A DNA stretch of 11,736 nucleotides from an uncultured Trueperaceae bacterium (GCA_937911855.1 CALDPK010000136.1:1-11736); one strand, 5' to 3'. Shown: positions 5,992 through 11,736, counted from the stretch's first letter. The notes: a model not told the origin generated them from the sequence alone. A program made the numbers and translations.

Positions 5992-7146
5992 ATGCTGGAT
6001 TTCGTAAACGTCGACGGTTTGCTGACCCCAGAAGAGAAACAGGTGCGCGACAGCATCCGCCGCTTCGTTGATCAGGAAGTTCTTCCCAACATCGCGCAGT
6101 GGTGGCAGGACGAGATGCTGCCCCAGCACCTGGTGAGCACTTTCGGGGGCCTCGGCCTCATGGGCGCCAACCTGCCCGAAGAGTACGGCGGCGCCGGCCT
6201 GAACAACACCGCCTACGGCCTGATGATGTACGAGATCGAGCGCGGCGACTCCGGTCTGCGCAGCTTCGTCAGCGTGCAGAGCGCCCTGGTCATGTACCCC
6301 ATTTATGCCTACGGCAGCGAAGAACAGCGCCGTGAGTTCCTGCCGCGCCTCGCCACCGGCGAGATAATCGGCTGCTTCGGCCTCACCGAACATGACGGCG
6401 GCAGCGACCCCGGCGCCATGCGCACCCGCGCCCGCCGCGATGGCGACGACTGGATCCTGAACGGCTCCAAGATGTGGATCACCAACGGGCACATCGCGCA
6501 GATCGCCGTCGTCTGGGCCGCCGATGACGAAGGCGTGATCCGTGGTTTCGTGGTGCCGACCGATGCCCCAGGTTTCACGGCCAACAAAGTAAAGAACAAG
6601 TTCAGCCTGCGCGCCTCCGAGACCAGCGAGCTGGTAATGGACAACGTGCGCGTGCCCGCATCCGCACTGCTGCCCAACGGTTCGGGCCTCAAAGCCCCGC
6701 TGGGCTGCCTGACCCAGGCGCGTTACGGGATCTCCTGGGGCGCACTCGGTGCGCTCGAGGCAGTCTACGAGGAAAGCCGCGATTTCGCGCAGTCACGCAT
6801 CACCTTCGGCCAGCCCATCGCGTCGCGGCAGCTGGTGCAGCACAAGCTGGTCAACATGGTGAACGCCCACAGCCAGGGTCTGCTGCTCGCCTGGCGGCTG
6901 TCGAAACTCAAGGACGAAGGCAAGCTGCATCATTCGCACGTGTCGCTGGCCAAGCGCAACAACGTCCGCGCCGCCCTGGTAGCGGCCCGCGATGCCCGCG
7001 AGATCCTTGGTGCGAACGGGATTACTCTTGAGTACCATACGATTCGGCACATGTTGAACCTGGAGACTGTCGATACCTATGAGGGGACGCATGACATTCA
7101 TACGCTCATCGTTGGGCGGGAGTTGACTGGCGAGTCTGCGCTGTAA
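5992..7146 (+). CDS. gcdH: acyl-CoA dehydrogenase, glutaryl-CoA dehydrogenase family
   Basis: 384 residues from ATG 5992, chosen because AGGAG (5982-5986) lies five nt upstream; an in-frame ATG at 5971 adds seven residues without a ribosome site. The FAD enzyme follows human and bacterial GCDH almost motif by motif: LPEEYGGAGL, DSGLRSFVSVQSALVMYPIY, AYGSEEQRREFLP, CFGLTEHDGGSDPGAM, KFSLRASETSEL, ARYGISWGALGALE and TYEGTHDIHTLIVGRELTG, with the catalytic base Glu364 in YEGTHD and the substrate-carboxylate Arg90 in LRS. Glutaryl-CoA to crotonyl-CoA (lysine/tryptophan breakdown) is the likely reaction; a non-decarboxylating relative is possible. The last ~43 codons are visibly less GC3-rich than the rest. 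No other pathway gene is adjacent. Confidence 0.87.
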   Translation: MLDFVNVDGLLTPEEKQVRDSIRRFVDQEVLPNIAQWWQDEMLPQHLVSTFGGLGLMGANLPEEYGGAGLNNTAYGLMMYEIERGDSGLRSFVSVQSALVMYPIYAYGSEEQRREFLPRLATGEIIGCFGLTEHDGGSDPGAMRTRARRDGDDWILNGSKMWITNGHIAQIAVVWAADDEGVIRGFVVPTDAPGFTANKVKNKFSLRASETSELVMDNVRVPASALLPNGSGLKAPLGCLTQARYGISWGALGALEAVYEESRDFAQSRITFGQPIASRQLVQHKLVNMVNAHSQGLLLAWRLSKLKDEGKLHHSHVSLAKRNNVRAALVAARDAREILGANGITLEYHTIRHMLNLETVDTYEGTHDIHTLIVGRELTGESAL

Positions 7147-7380
7147 GTCGTTTCAACAGTGAGTGCCACAAAATACAGCATGGTGTAGCCGCAAAATGCA
7201 GCATGGCGGCGCTGTTTCGCCTTTGGGGCCTTTGTGCGTACACACGACCCGACGGTGTAAGCATCGTGCCCCTTTCGTTTGCTGGGACCGTAACGGATCA
7301 CTCTGCACAGCGCCGAAGGTTTGGCGGTGGCTTCACTCAGATCCCTTTTCACGAGCCCTTAACTTTGTATCGCAAGTGGG
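7147..7380. other. lower-GC intergenic region without a recognisable gene
   Basis: This is the first half of the roughly 500-bp gap between the dehydrogenase stop and the ehuA start. Short open frames on both strands have atypical codon use, no ribosome sites and no family resemblance, so I call none of them. It contains an imperfect tandem repeat near its left end. No transposase remnant, tRNA or CRISPR repeat is visible. Confidence 0.5.
7166..7211. repeat. imperfect 23-bp tandem direct repeat
   Basis: Unit 1 (7166-7188) and unit 2 (7189-7211) share 18 of 23 positions; both hold the core CAAAAT-CAGCATGG. They lie 20 bp after the dehydrogenase stop. Function unknown: possibly a degenerate transposon end, a protein-binding repeat, or coincidence. 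Confidence 0.45.
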
Positions 7381-7409
7381 TTGACATGAGCCGCCACCGC
7401 CTTTAAGGT
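7381..7409 (+). promoter_or_regulatory. sigma-70-type promoter for the ehu operon
   Basis: TTGACA (7381-7386), a 17-bp spacer and TAAGGT (7404-7409) form a near-ideal housekeeping promoter pointing to ehuA. Transcription should begin around 7415-7418, leaving a leader of about 230 nt before the ehuA ribosome site. It is the best promoter between the dehydrogenase and ehuA. Confidence 0.65.
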
Positions 7410-7434
7410 GTAAACGCACGCAACCGATGTTTAC
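7410..7434. promoter_or_regulatory. candidate operator: GTAAAC inverted repeat at the ehu transcription start
   Basis: GTAAAC (7410-7415) and GTTTAC (7429-7434) are perfect inverted copies with 13 bp between them, beginning directly after the -10 box and covering the expected start site. A repressor bound here would block the promoter. Spacing of arms (19 bp centre to centre) is near two helical turns, as for dimeric regulators. No regulator gene is in the window. Confidence 0.35.
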
Positions 7435-7646
7435 TTCGTGTTGCAGCATTTTTGTCCGCAATTGGTGTCGGAACTGATGATGGTTACTTAATACTGTTGG
7501 TAATCAGATCGTCCCGGGCCAATAACCTGCGCTTGCTCCTCAGTGAGCGTGAAGCCCAGCTTCTGTCCCCTCGGAAGTGCCCAACCGTCCTCGACTGCCG
7601 CGCCCGCGAAGGCGCAGCCAGCAGACAAAGATACGGAGGCAAACCG
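7416..7646 (+). promoter_or_regulatory. long 5' leader of the ehu operon
   Basis: About 230 nt between the predicted transcription start and the ehuA start codon. The frame that continues into ehuA is open across most of it (from TTG 7452), but the leader portion encodes residues with no resemblance to ABC proteins and has no ribosome site, so I regard it as untranslated. I could not match it to a known riboswitch consensus. It ends in a strong GGAGG (7635-7639). Confidence 0.4.
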
Positions 7647-8480
7647 ATCGAATCCCCGTACACAGAGCCTGAGAACCCGCTTCCAGGCACCGCCACCGTC
7701 GCGGAGCCTTTCATCCGTTTTGAGAAGGTAAGCAAGTCCTACGGTGAGCTGACCGTGCTTGACAACCTCGACTTCGAAGTTGGCGAGAACGAGAAACTGG
7801 CCATCATCGGACCGAGCGGCAGTGGCAAGACCACGATCCTGCGCGTCCTCATGACGCTTACCAAGCCAGATTCCGGCCGCATCTACGTAGGTGACGAGCC
7901 GCTCTGGCATATGGAAGACCCGGAAACCGGCCGCATCAGGCCAGCCACCACCCGGCACCTGCGCCACGCGCGGCGCCGCATCGGCATGGTGTTCCAGCAC
8001 TTCAACCTGTTCAACAACATGAGCGTGCTGCGCAACATCACCGAAGCCCCGATCCACGTGCAGAAACGCAACCGTGATGAGGCGGCCCAGCAGGCACTTG
8101 AGCTGCTCGAGATGGTCGGCCTGGCTGACAAAGCAGACGCCTTCCCGGCACAGCTTTCCGGCGGCCAGAAGCAGCGCGTGGCGATCGCCCGGGCCCTGGC
8201 TCTTGAACCGGACGTCATGCTCTTCGACGAAGTGACGTCTGCCCTCGACCCCGAGCTGGTCGGGGAAGTACTGGAGATCCTTCGCAAACTGGCGCTTGAA
8301 ACCCAGATGACCATGCTGTTCGTCACCCACGAGATGCGCTTCGCGCGTGACGTGGCTGACCGCGTCGTTTTCTTCGACGCCGGCAGTGTGGCTGAAGAAG
8401 GCACGCCAGAGAAGATCTTCAGTGAACCGGAGAACCCGCGCACCCAGGAGTTCCTGCGTGCCGTGCTTGGAGACGACTGA
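7647..8480 (+). CDS. ehuA: ABC importer ATPase, EhuA-like (ectoine/hydroxyectoine or polar amino acid uptake)
   Basis: 277 residues if translation begins at ATC 7647, seven nt after GGAGG. No ATG, GTG or TTG is in frame between that site and the conserved domain start (FIRFEKVSKSYGELTVLD), which makes ATC the best-placed start; TTG codons at 7452, 7497 and 7533 would add long unrelated extensions. The ATPase has Walker A GPSGSGKTT (about residues 55-63), Q-loop QHFNLF, signature LSGGQKQR, Walker B VMLFDEVTSALDP and the switch VTHEM. It is the GlnQ/HisP type that powers polar amino acid importers; the insert LWHMEDPETGRIRPAT between strands is a feature seen in EhuA-type ATPases. It heads the operon, 133 bp before ehuB. 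Confidence 0.92.
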   Translation: MESPYTEPENPLPGTATVAEPFIRFEKVSKSYGELTVLDNLDFEVGENEKLAIIGPSGSGKTTILRVLMTLTKPDSGRIYVGDEPLWHMEDPETGRIRPATTRHLRHARRRIGMVFQHFNLFNNMSVLRNITEAPIHVQKRNRDEAAQQALELLEMVGLADKADAFPAQLSGGQKQRVAIARALALEPDVMLFDEVTSALDPELVGEVLEILRKLALETQMTMLFVTHEMRFARDVADRVVFFDAGSVAEEGTPEKIFSEPENPRTQEFLRAVLGDD

Positions 8481-8490
8481 AGCAGATGAA

Positions 8491-8520
8491 GGCCCGGGCA
8501 CCCTGCTTCGATGCAGGGCC
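8491..8520 (+). promoter_or_regulatory. hairpin in the ehuA-ehuB spacer
   Basis: CCCTGC (8501-8506) and GCAGGG (8513-8518) close a six-base loop shortly after the ehuA stop. GGCCC at 8491-8495 can pair instead with GGGCC at 8516-8520, giving an alternative form. No U-run follows, so it is more likely an mRNA-processing or stability element than a terminator. Confidence 0.4.
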
Positions 8521-8552
8521 GTCGCCACCGTCGGTTCTGCACCACGAAACCA

Positions 8553-8577
8553 GGCGTCATGCACAGGGCAGGACGCC
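8553..8577 (+). promoter_or_regulatory. second hairpin upstream of ehuB
   Basis: GGCGTC (8553-8558) pairs with GACGCC (8572-8577) around a 13-nt loop, 36 bp before the ehuB start. It would sit just upstream of the GGAGG at 8600-8604 and could protect the 5' end of a processed ehuB message. Confidence 0.3.
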
Positions 8578-8613
8578 GAAGTTCCAGACCAGTACCCTTG
8601 GAGGTACCATCAG

Positions 8614-9477
8614 ATGAACGCATTCAAAAAACTTCTGACCGCAGGAGCGGTTGCAGCACTCGCCTTCGGCGCCAGCGCTACCGCCCAGACCACCCTGGAT
8701 GACATCCGCGAACGCGGCTACATCCAGATGGCCACGGCCAACGAAGTGCCGTACGGCTACGTGAACGCCGCCGGCGAAGCAGAAGGCATCGCGCCTGACG
8801 TCGCCACCGTCGTCCTGAACAACCTGGGCATCACCGATATCCAGTGGGTAGTCACCCAGTTCGGTTCGCTCATCCCCGGACTTGCTGCTGACCGCTTCGA
8901 CATCGTCGCAGCAGAGCAGGCCATCCTGCCTGACCGCTGCGGCCAGGTGCTGTTCTCCACGCCCAGCTCGAGCTACGGCGAAGGCATGCTCGTAGCCGCC
9001 GGAAACCCGAAGAACATCACGAGCTACGACGACTTCGTCAACAACCCCGACCTGATCATGGGCATCATGTCCGGCGCTGACCAGCTCGACTTCGCTCAGG
9101 CTTACGGCATCCCCGAGAGCCAGATCGTGATGATCCCCGGCAACACCGACGCGCTGTCGGCAGTAACTGCCGGCCGTGTTGACGCCTACGCCGCAACCGG
9201 TCTGACCGTCGCCAACCTGGCTGAGAACTCCGACCGGGTAGAGCCGGCCGAAGGCTTCCAGACCCCGGTCGTCAACGGCGAACCCGTCCGCAGCTGGGGT
9301 GGCTTCACCTTCAAGCTCGAGAACGAGGAACTCCGCGACGCGTTCAACGCTGAACTGGAAGCATTCCAGCAGACCGACGAGTACCGCGAGATCCTGACCA
9401 GCTACGGCCTGTCAGACGTCGACGTTGATGAGGCACTTGCTGCCAGCACCGAAGACCTCTGCACTCCGGTTAACTAA
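8614..9477 (+). CDS. ehuB: periplasmic solute-binding protein, EhuB-like
   Basis: 287 residues from ATG 8614, with GGAGG nine nt upstream. Residues 1-24 form a Sec signal peptide (MNAFKKLLTAG, hydrophobic core, ASATA before the cut), without a lipobox cysteine, so the protein should be free in a periplasm-like space, implying a two-membrane envelope. The mature part is a type II (SBP family 3) amino-acid-class binding protein: LDDIRERGYIQMATANEVPY at the first strand, GSLIPGLAADRFDIVAAEQ, ILPDRCGQVLFS, and VTAGRVDAYAATG. Glu44, Tyr47 and Arg108 fall where EhuB and related proteins contact ligand. The CGQV-FS and GSLIPGL wording favours the ectoine/hydroxyectoine group, but amino acid binding cannot be excluded. 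It is flanked by hairpins on both sides of the gene. Confidence 0.9.
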   Translation: MNAFKKLLTAGAVAALAFGASATAQTTLDDIRERGYIQMATANEVPYGYVNAAGEAEGIAPDVATVVLNNLGITDIQWVVTQFGSLIPGLAADRFDIVAAEQAILPDRCGQVLFSTPSSSYGEGMLVAAGNPKNITSYDDFVNNPDLIMGIMSGADQLDFAQAYGIPESQIVMIPGNTDALSAVTAGRVDAYAATGLTVANLAENSDRVEPAEGFQTPVVNGEPVRSWGGFTFKLENEELRDAFNAELEAFQQTDEYREILTSYGLSDVDVDEALAASTEDLCTPVN

Positions 9478-9487
9478 ACCTTCTTCA

Positions 9488-9515
9488 GGGGCGCCTGCGT
9501 AATAACGGGCGCCCC
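9488..9515 (+). terminator. intercistronic hairpin between ehuB and ehuC (partial terminator or stabiliser)
   Basis: GGGGCGCC (9488-9495) and GGCGCCCC (9508-9515) form a perfect 8-bp GC stem with a 12-nt loop, ten bases after the ehuB stop. The following bases (GACCTTTATCTT) are only mildly U-rich. In importer operons such hairpins after the binding-protein gene commonly let less transcript reach the permease genes, or shield the binding-protein mRNA from 3' decay. Confidence 0.65.
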
Positions 9516-9527
9516 GACCTTTATCTT

Positions 9528-10199
9528 ATGGAACTGATAATGGATCTGATGCCCGCCCTGCTGCGCGGCGCGGGAGTGTCCCTCCAGCTGGCTCTCTACT
9601 CCACGCTGATCGGGGCAGTGCTGGCGTTCGCAAGCGGCATCGGCAAGCTGTCCCGGATCGCACCGGTCCGCTGGCTCAGCACCGTCTATGTCGAGATATT
9701 TCGCGGCACCTCCCTCATGGTGCAGATGTTCTGGCTCTTCTTCGCCCTGCCGATCATCGGCATCCGTCTTGACCCCATGGTCGCGGGCGTGACGGCTCTG
9801 TCGCTCAATATCGGAGCGTACGGCGCCGAGGTGATCCGCGGAGCCCTGCAGGCCGTTCCGGCGGGCCAGCGCGAGGCGGTCACGGCCCTGAACATGGACA
9901 GCCGGCACGCCCTGTGGCACGTATATATCCCGCAGGCGCTGCCCGAGATGATGCCGACCTTCGGCAACCTCGTCGTCCAGAACCTCAAGAACACGGCACT
10001 GGCGTCACTCATCACGCTGACCGACCTCACGTTCGCAGCCCAGAACCTGCGCAACCTGACGTTCCAGACGGTGCCCATCTACACGCTGACTCTCGTCATG
10101 TACTTCGTGATGTCACTCATCCTGATCGCGCTCATGAACCTGCTTGAGCGGGTGATCAGGCGCCGCACCGGCAACCTGGTGGAAGGGGCCCGCAGCTGA
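9528..10199 (+). CDS. ehuC: ABC importer permease, EhuC-like
   Basis: 223 residues, a polar-amino-acid-type inner membrane permease with about five transmembrane helices (roughly residues 15-38, 58-80, 82-105, 150-170 and 188-210). The cytoplasmic EAA loop that docks on the ATPase is present: GQREAVTALNMD followed by IPQALPEMMPTFGN. It should pair with EhuD as a heterodimer. Of three possible starts (ATG 9528, 9540, 9549) none has a strong Shine-Dalgarno; the first is listed. Its stop overlaps the ehuD start by one base (TGATG). Confidence 0.9.
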   Translation: MELIMDLMPALLRGAGVSLQLALYSTLIGAVLAFASGIGKLSRIAPVRWLSTVYVEIFRGTSLMVQMFWLFFALPIIGIRLDPMVAGVTALSLNIGAYGAEVIRGALQAVPAGQREAVTALNMDSRHALWHVYIPQALPEMMPTFGNLVVQNLKNTALASLITLTDLTFAAQNLRNLTFQTVPIYTLTLVMYFVMSLILIALMNLLERVIRRRTGNLVEGARS

Positions 10200-10891
10200 T
10201 GCTCTTCGGATTCGAATGGGACCTCACCACCAACTGGACCTTCGCCTGGTCCATCCTGCCGATGCTGCTGCGCGGCATGGTCGTCACCCTGCAGGCGACG
10301 GCACTCGGCATGGTCATCGCACTCGTCCTGGGGCTCGTCCTGGCACTGCTGAAGATGGTGCCCAACAAGCTGATCTCATGGCCGGTCAGCTTCTTCCTGG
10401 AGTTCGTGCGGAACACCCCGCTGCTCGTCCAGCTGTACTTCCTCTACTTCGTGCTTCCGGACTTCGGCATCATCCTGCCGGCGTTCCTGACCGGCGCCGT
10501 TGCGCTGGGCATCCAGTACAGCGCCTACACGGCCGAGGTTTACCGCGGTGGCCTGCAGGCCGTCGAACACGGTCAGCGCGAGGCCTCGATCGCCCTGAAC
10601 CTGCCCACCTGGCTTTCGTTCAGGGACGTGATCATCCCGCAGGCCATCCCGCGGATCGTCCCGTCGCTCGGCAATTACCTGATCTCGATGCTCAAGGACA
10701 CGCCGCTGCTGTCAGTCGTGACCGTCCTGGAGATGATGGGCGTTGCCACGCTGATCGGCGACCGCACCTTCAACTACATGGTGCCGCTCACGATGGTCGG
10801 CATACTGTTCCTGCTGCTCTCGCTGATCTCCGCCTGGGCCGTCCGGCTCCTGGAAAGGCAGCTCCCGAAGGCCGGGCTGCCGCTACGGTGA
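10199..10891 (+). CDS. ehuD: ABC importer permease, EhuD-like
   Basis: 230 residues, the second permease of the importer. After a short N-terminal amphipathic segment (NWTFAWSILPMLLRGM) come about five membrane helices; RNTPLLVQLYFLYFVLP and the EAA loop (GQREASIALNLP then IPQAIPRIVPSLGN) are typical of HisMQ-type permeases. ATG overlaps the ehuC stop, so the two subunits are translationally coupled, matching 1:1 assembly. The stop (10889-10891) is separated by a single base from the stop of a convergent small membrane protein gene; no terminator hairpin is seen directly after it. Confidence 0.91.
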   Translation: MLFGFEWDLTTNWTFAWSILPMLLRGMVVTLQATALGMVIALVLGLVLALLKMVPNKLISWPVSFFLEFVRNTPLLVQLYFLYFVLPDFGIILPAFLTGAVALGIQYSAYTAEVYRGGLQAVEHGQREASIALNLPTWLSFRDVIIPQAIPRIVPSLGNYLISMLKDTPLLSVVTVLEMMGVATLIGDRTFNYMVPLTMVGILFLLLSLISAWAVRLLERQLPKAGLPLR

Positions 10892-10892
10892 G

Positions 10893-11099
10893 TTACGGCT
10901 GGGTACGGCGTGATATCCAGATGGCACCCAGGATCGCACTGGCTGCCGCGATGAGCAGGATCATGATGACGAACAGGACCACGCGCAGCGGGCCCGTCGT
11001 GATCAGGAACAGGATCCCGGTAACGATTGCAGCGAGGCCCAGACCGATCGGCCAGAATGCACCGATTATGAATTCCGGCTGTTCAGAATCCTTTTTCAT
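10893..11099 (-). CDS. small two-helix membrane protein of unknown function
   Basis: 68 residues from ATG 11099 (MKKDSEQPEF); the open frame extends 17 codons further up (to 11150), but that part has no ribosome site and unlikely codons. Two hydrophobic stretches, about residues 11-32 and 36-60, are separated by TTGPLR and followed by a basic tail (ISRRTQP), so both ends probably face the cytoplasm. TATACT ends nine nt before the ATG on the minus strand, a possible near-leaderless promoter. I do not recognise a family. It converges on ehuD with one base between stops and lies downstream of csbD, from which it is separated by a strong palindrome. Confidence 0.65.
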   Translation of the reverse strand: MKKDSEQPEFIIGAFWPIGLGLAAIVTGILFLITTGPLRVVLFVIMILLIAAASAILGAIWISRRTQP

Positions 11100-11153
11100 G
11101 TAGGCAGCAGTATATAGGGCTGGCCGGCAGCCTGACTCCGGAAAATCCACAAC

Positions 11154-11191
11154 AGCGGGCGGGACGCTGAAATTTCAGCGTCCCGCCCGCT
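11154..11191. terminator. 38-bp perfect palindrome, likely terminator of csbD
   Basis: The sequence from 11154 to 11172 is the exact reverse complement of 11173-11191, centred on AAATTT; as RNA it would fold into a stem of about 17 pairs with a four-base loop. It begins about 24 nt past the csbD stop. On the minus strand it is followed by TTGTGGATTTT, fairly T-rich, fitting a Rho-independent terminator for csbD. Plus-strand read-through from ehuD would also meet it. Confidence 0.65.
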
Positions 11192-11214
11192 TCAGTTGCC
11201 TTGCCCTGTCTTAC

Positions 11215-11418
11215 TTAAGCTTCAACGTTCCGGAGCCAATCGTTAACTTCACGTTCTGCCTGCTCCTTCGTGTAGCCGTACCGTTCCTGGATGCGTCCCT
11301 CAAGCTGCTGGGCGTCGCCTTCAAGCTCGGTCAGGTCGTTGTCAGTCAGTTTGCCCCACTGTTCGCGGGCCTTGCCTGAAAGCTGTTTCCACTTGCCTTT
11401 CATCTGGTCGCGATTCAT
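11215..11418 (-). CDS. csbD: CsbD-family (UPF0337) stress-response protein
   Basis: 67 residues, the standard CsbD length. The pattern MNRDQMKGKWKQLSGKAREQ, WGKLTDNDL, EGDAQQLEGRIQERYGYTKE and the final DWLRNVEA matches the family, a small, charged, helical cytoplasmic protein induced by general stress, osmotic shock and envelope stress; its molecular action is not established. AGGAGGT seven nt before the ATG is a very strong ribosome site, consistent with high expression. It is transcribed toward the palindromic terminator. Osmotic stress is also the likely signal for the neighbouring importer, though co-regulation is not shown. Confidence 0.92.
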   Translation of the reverse strand: MNRDQMKGKWKQLSGKAREQWGKLTDNDLTELEGDAQQLEGRIQERYGYTKEQAEREVNDWLRNVEA

Positions 11419-11630
11419 GGTTGACCTCCTGTTTCCGGTGACCTGAAGCTGTGATCACCTGACTGGATGGTAGAGCGACTCGGCAGAGACTACTGTGGCG
11501 TTGCTCGCGCTTGACTGTGCTGGAAACGTTCATGAAAGCCGCTGAAGCCGCAGCTGGTGCCTTTTCCGGGTTTGCCAGGGCAGCGGATCAAGGCCGAGCC
11601 GGCCATTTCGAGGAGAAGTGTTGCCCACCC
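11419..11630. other. gene-free region upstream of csbD
   Basis: No family is recognisable on either strand; open frames of 61-69 codons overlap one another on opposite strands and lack ribosome sites. It should hold the csbD promoter (minus strand); TACCAT near 11468-11473 is a weak -10 candidate without a good -35. GTGATCAC at 11452-11459 is a short palindrome. Confidence 0.4.
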
Positions 11631-11660
11631 TTGACATGCCCCGTCCAAAAGGCTTACACT
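11631..11660 (+). promoter_or_regulatory. strong sigma-70 promoter directed out of the right edge
   Basis: TTGACA (11631-11636), an 18-bp spacer and TACACT (11655-11660). A GCCGCT-tgagag-AGCGGC hairpin (11668-11685) and a GACAA-G-TTGTC inverted repeat (11695-11705) follow, then a T-rich stretch with no start codon up to the edge. A strong promoter with a structured, untranslated leader suggests a stable RNA or highly expressed operon beyond the window (inference). Confidence 0.6.
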
Positions 11661-11736
11661 TATTTTTGCCGCTTGAGAGAGCGGCGGGTATTTTGACAAG
11701 TTGTCTGGGTTTTTGTTTTGTTGTGTGTTGCGCGTT

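Noticed and set aside
7166..7211. Insertion-sequence end suggested by the tandem repeat
   Set aside because: No matching inverted end, target duplication or transposase remnant is visible nearby; kept only as a repeat.
7098..7352. 84-codon minus-strand open frame between gcdH and ehuA
   Set aside because: It overlaps the gcdH 3' end, has no ribosome site and no recognisable motif.
7416..7646. Known riboswitch in the ehu leader
   Set aside because: I looked for conserved cores of SAM, cobalamin, glycine, glutamine and TPP switches and saw none; an unknown structure is still possible.
7488..8564. 358-codon minus-strand open frame opposite ehuA
   Set aside because: It is an antisense shadow of a GC-rich gene; ehuA has all ATPase motifs and the antisense translation has none.
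8347..8613. Upstream extension of the ehuB frame into ehuA
   Set aside because: The extension overlaps ehuA coding DNA; ATG 8614 has a good ribosome site and directly precedes the signal peptide.
9536..9551. GATAAT as an internal -10 box driving ehuC from ATG 9549
   Set aside because: There is no -35 and the spacer is short; operon read-through from the ehu promoter explains expression.
10216..11103. 295-codon plus-strand open frame over ehuD
   Set aside because: Out-of-frame shadow of ehuD with Arg/Ala/His-rich nonsense composition and no family resemblance.
11511..11696. 61-codon plus-strand open frame near the right edge
   Set aside because: It overlaps the strong promoter at 11631-11660, has no ribosome site and no family resemblance.
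1..11736. CRISPR arrays, tRNA genes or phage genes inside the window
   Set aside because: No regularly spaced repeats, no cloverleaf with CCA-type arms and no phage structural or integrase motifs were seen.

Overview
The window is a GC-rich (roughly low-60s %) bacterial chromosomal segment of mostly ordinary, tightly packed genes. The best guess for the source is a mesophilic member of Deinococcota, possibly Trueperaceae-like. This rests on the Deinococcus-like wording of the MutM protein, on promoters in which a TANNNT -10 box sits directly in front of start codons (leaderless mRNAs, common in Deinococcus), and on a solute-binding protein with a plain, non-lipoprotein signal peptide. A marine proteobacterium cannot be excluded by eye.

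Layout. Positions 1-~510 look like a mosaic: a minus-strand YgfZ/CAF17 fragment running off the edge, an unrecognised minus-strand coding stretch, and the plus-strand C-terminus of HisA, which runs into mutM. Next come two DNA-base-damage genes (mutM, and an AlkD-like alkylation repair protein) and a hotdog thioesterase with start/stop overlap. A minus-strand HigB/RelE-type toxin and XRE antitoxin pair follows. It is divergent across 50 bp from an isoaspartyl peptidase/L-asparaginase, and both flanking promoters look leaderless. A minus-strand 5-formyl-THF cyclo-ligase and a divergent OsmC/YhfA-like protein come next. They are followed by a minus-strand mgsA (methylglyoxal synthase) plus small acidic protein pair, divergent from a glutaryl-CoA dehydrogenase family gene.

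After a 500-bp lower-GC gap with a very good sigma-70 promoter and a long leader lies a complete ehuA-ehuB-ehuC-ehuD ABC importer operon, most like ectoine/hydroxyectoine uptake systems of the polar amino acid class. Leader and intercistronic hairpins probably set unequal expression. The right end has a 68-aa membrane protein and a CsbD stress protein on the minus strand, separated by a 38-bp perfect palindrome. A strong TTGACA-18-TACACT promoter then points out of the window, followed by hairpins and a T-rich, gene-free leader suggestive of a stable RNA or other highly expressed operon.

No plainly new defence or mobile system is visible. The most unusual signal is that two genes, mutM and ehuA, have no canonical start codon at the expected place and instead carry ATC there. 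In ehuA a textbook Shine-Dalgarno lies 7 nt upstream of the ATC. As a set, the genes suggest housekeeping plus stress handling: base repair, peroxide/thiol reduction, methylglyoxal, isoaspartyl damage repair, osmolyte uptake and CsbD.
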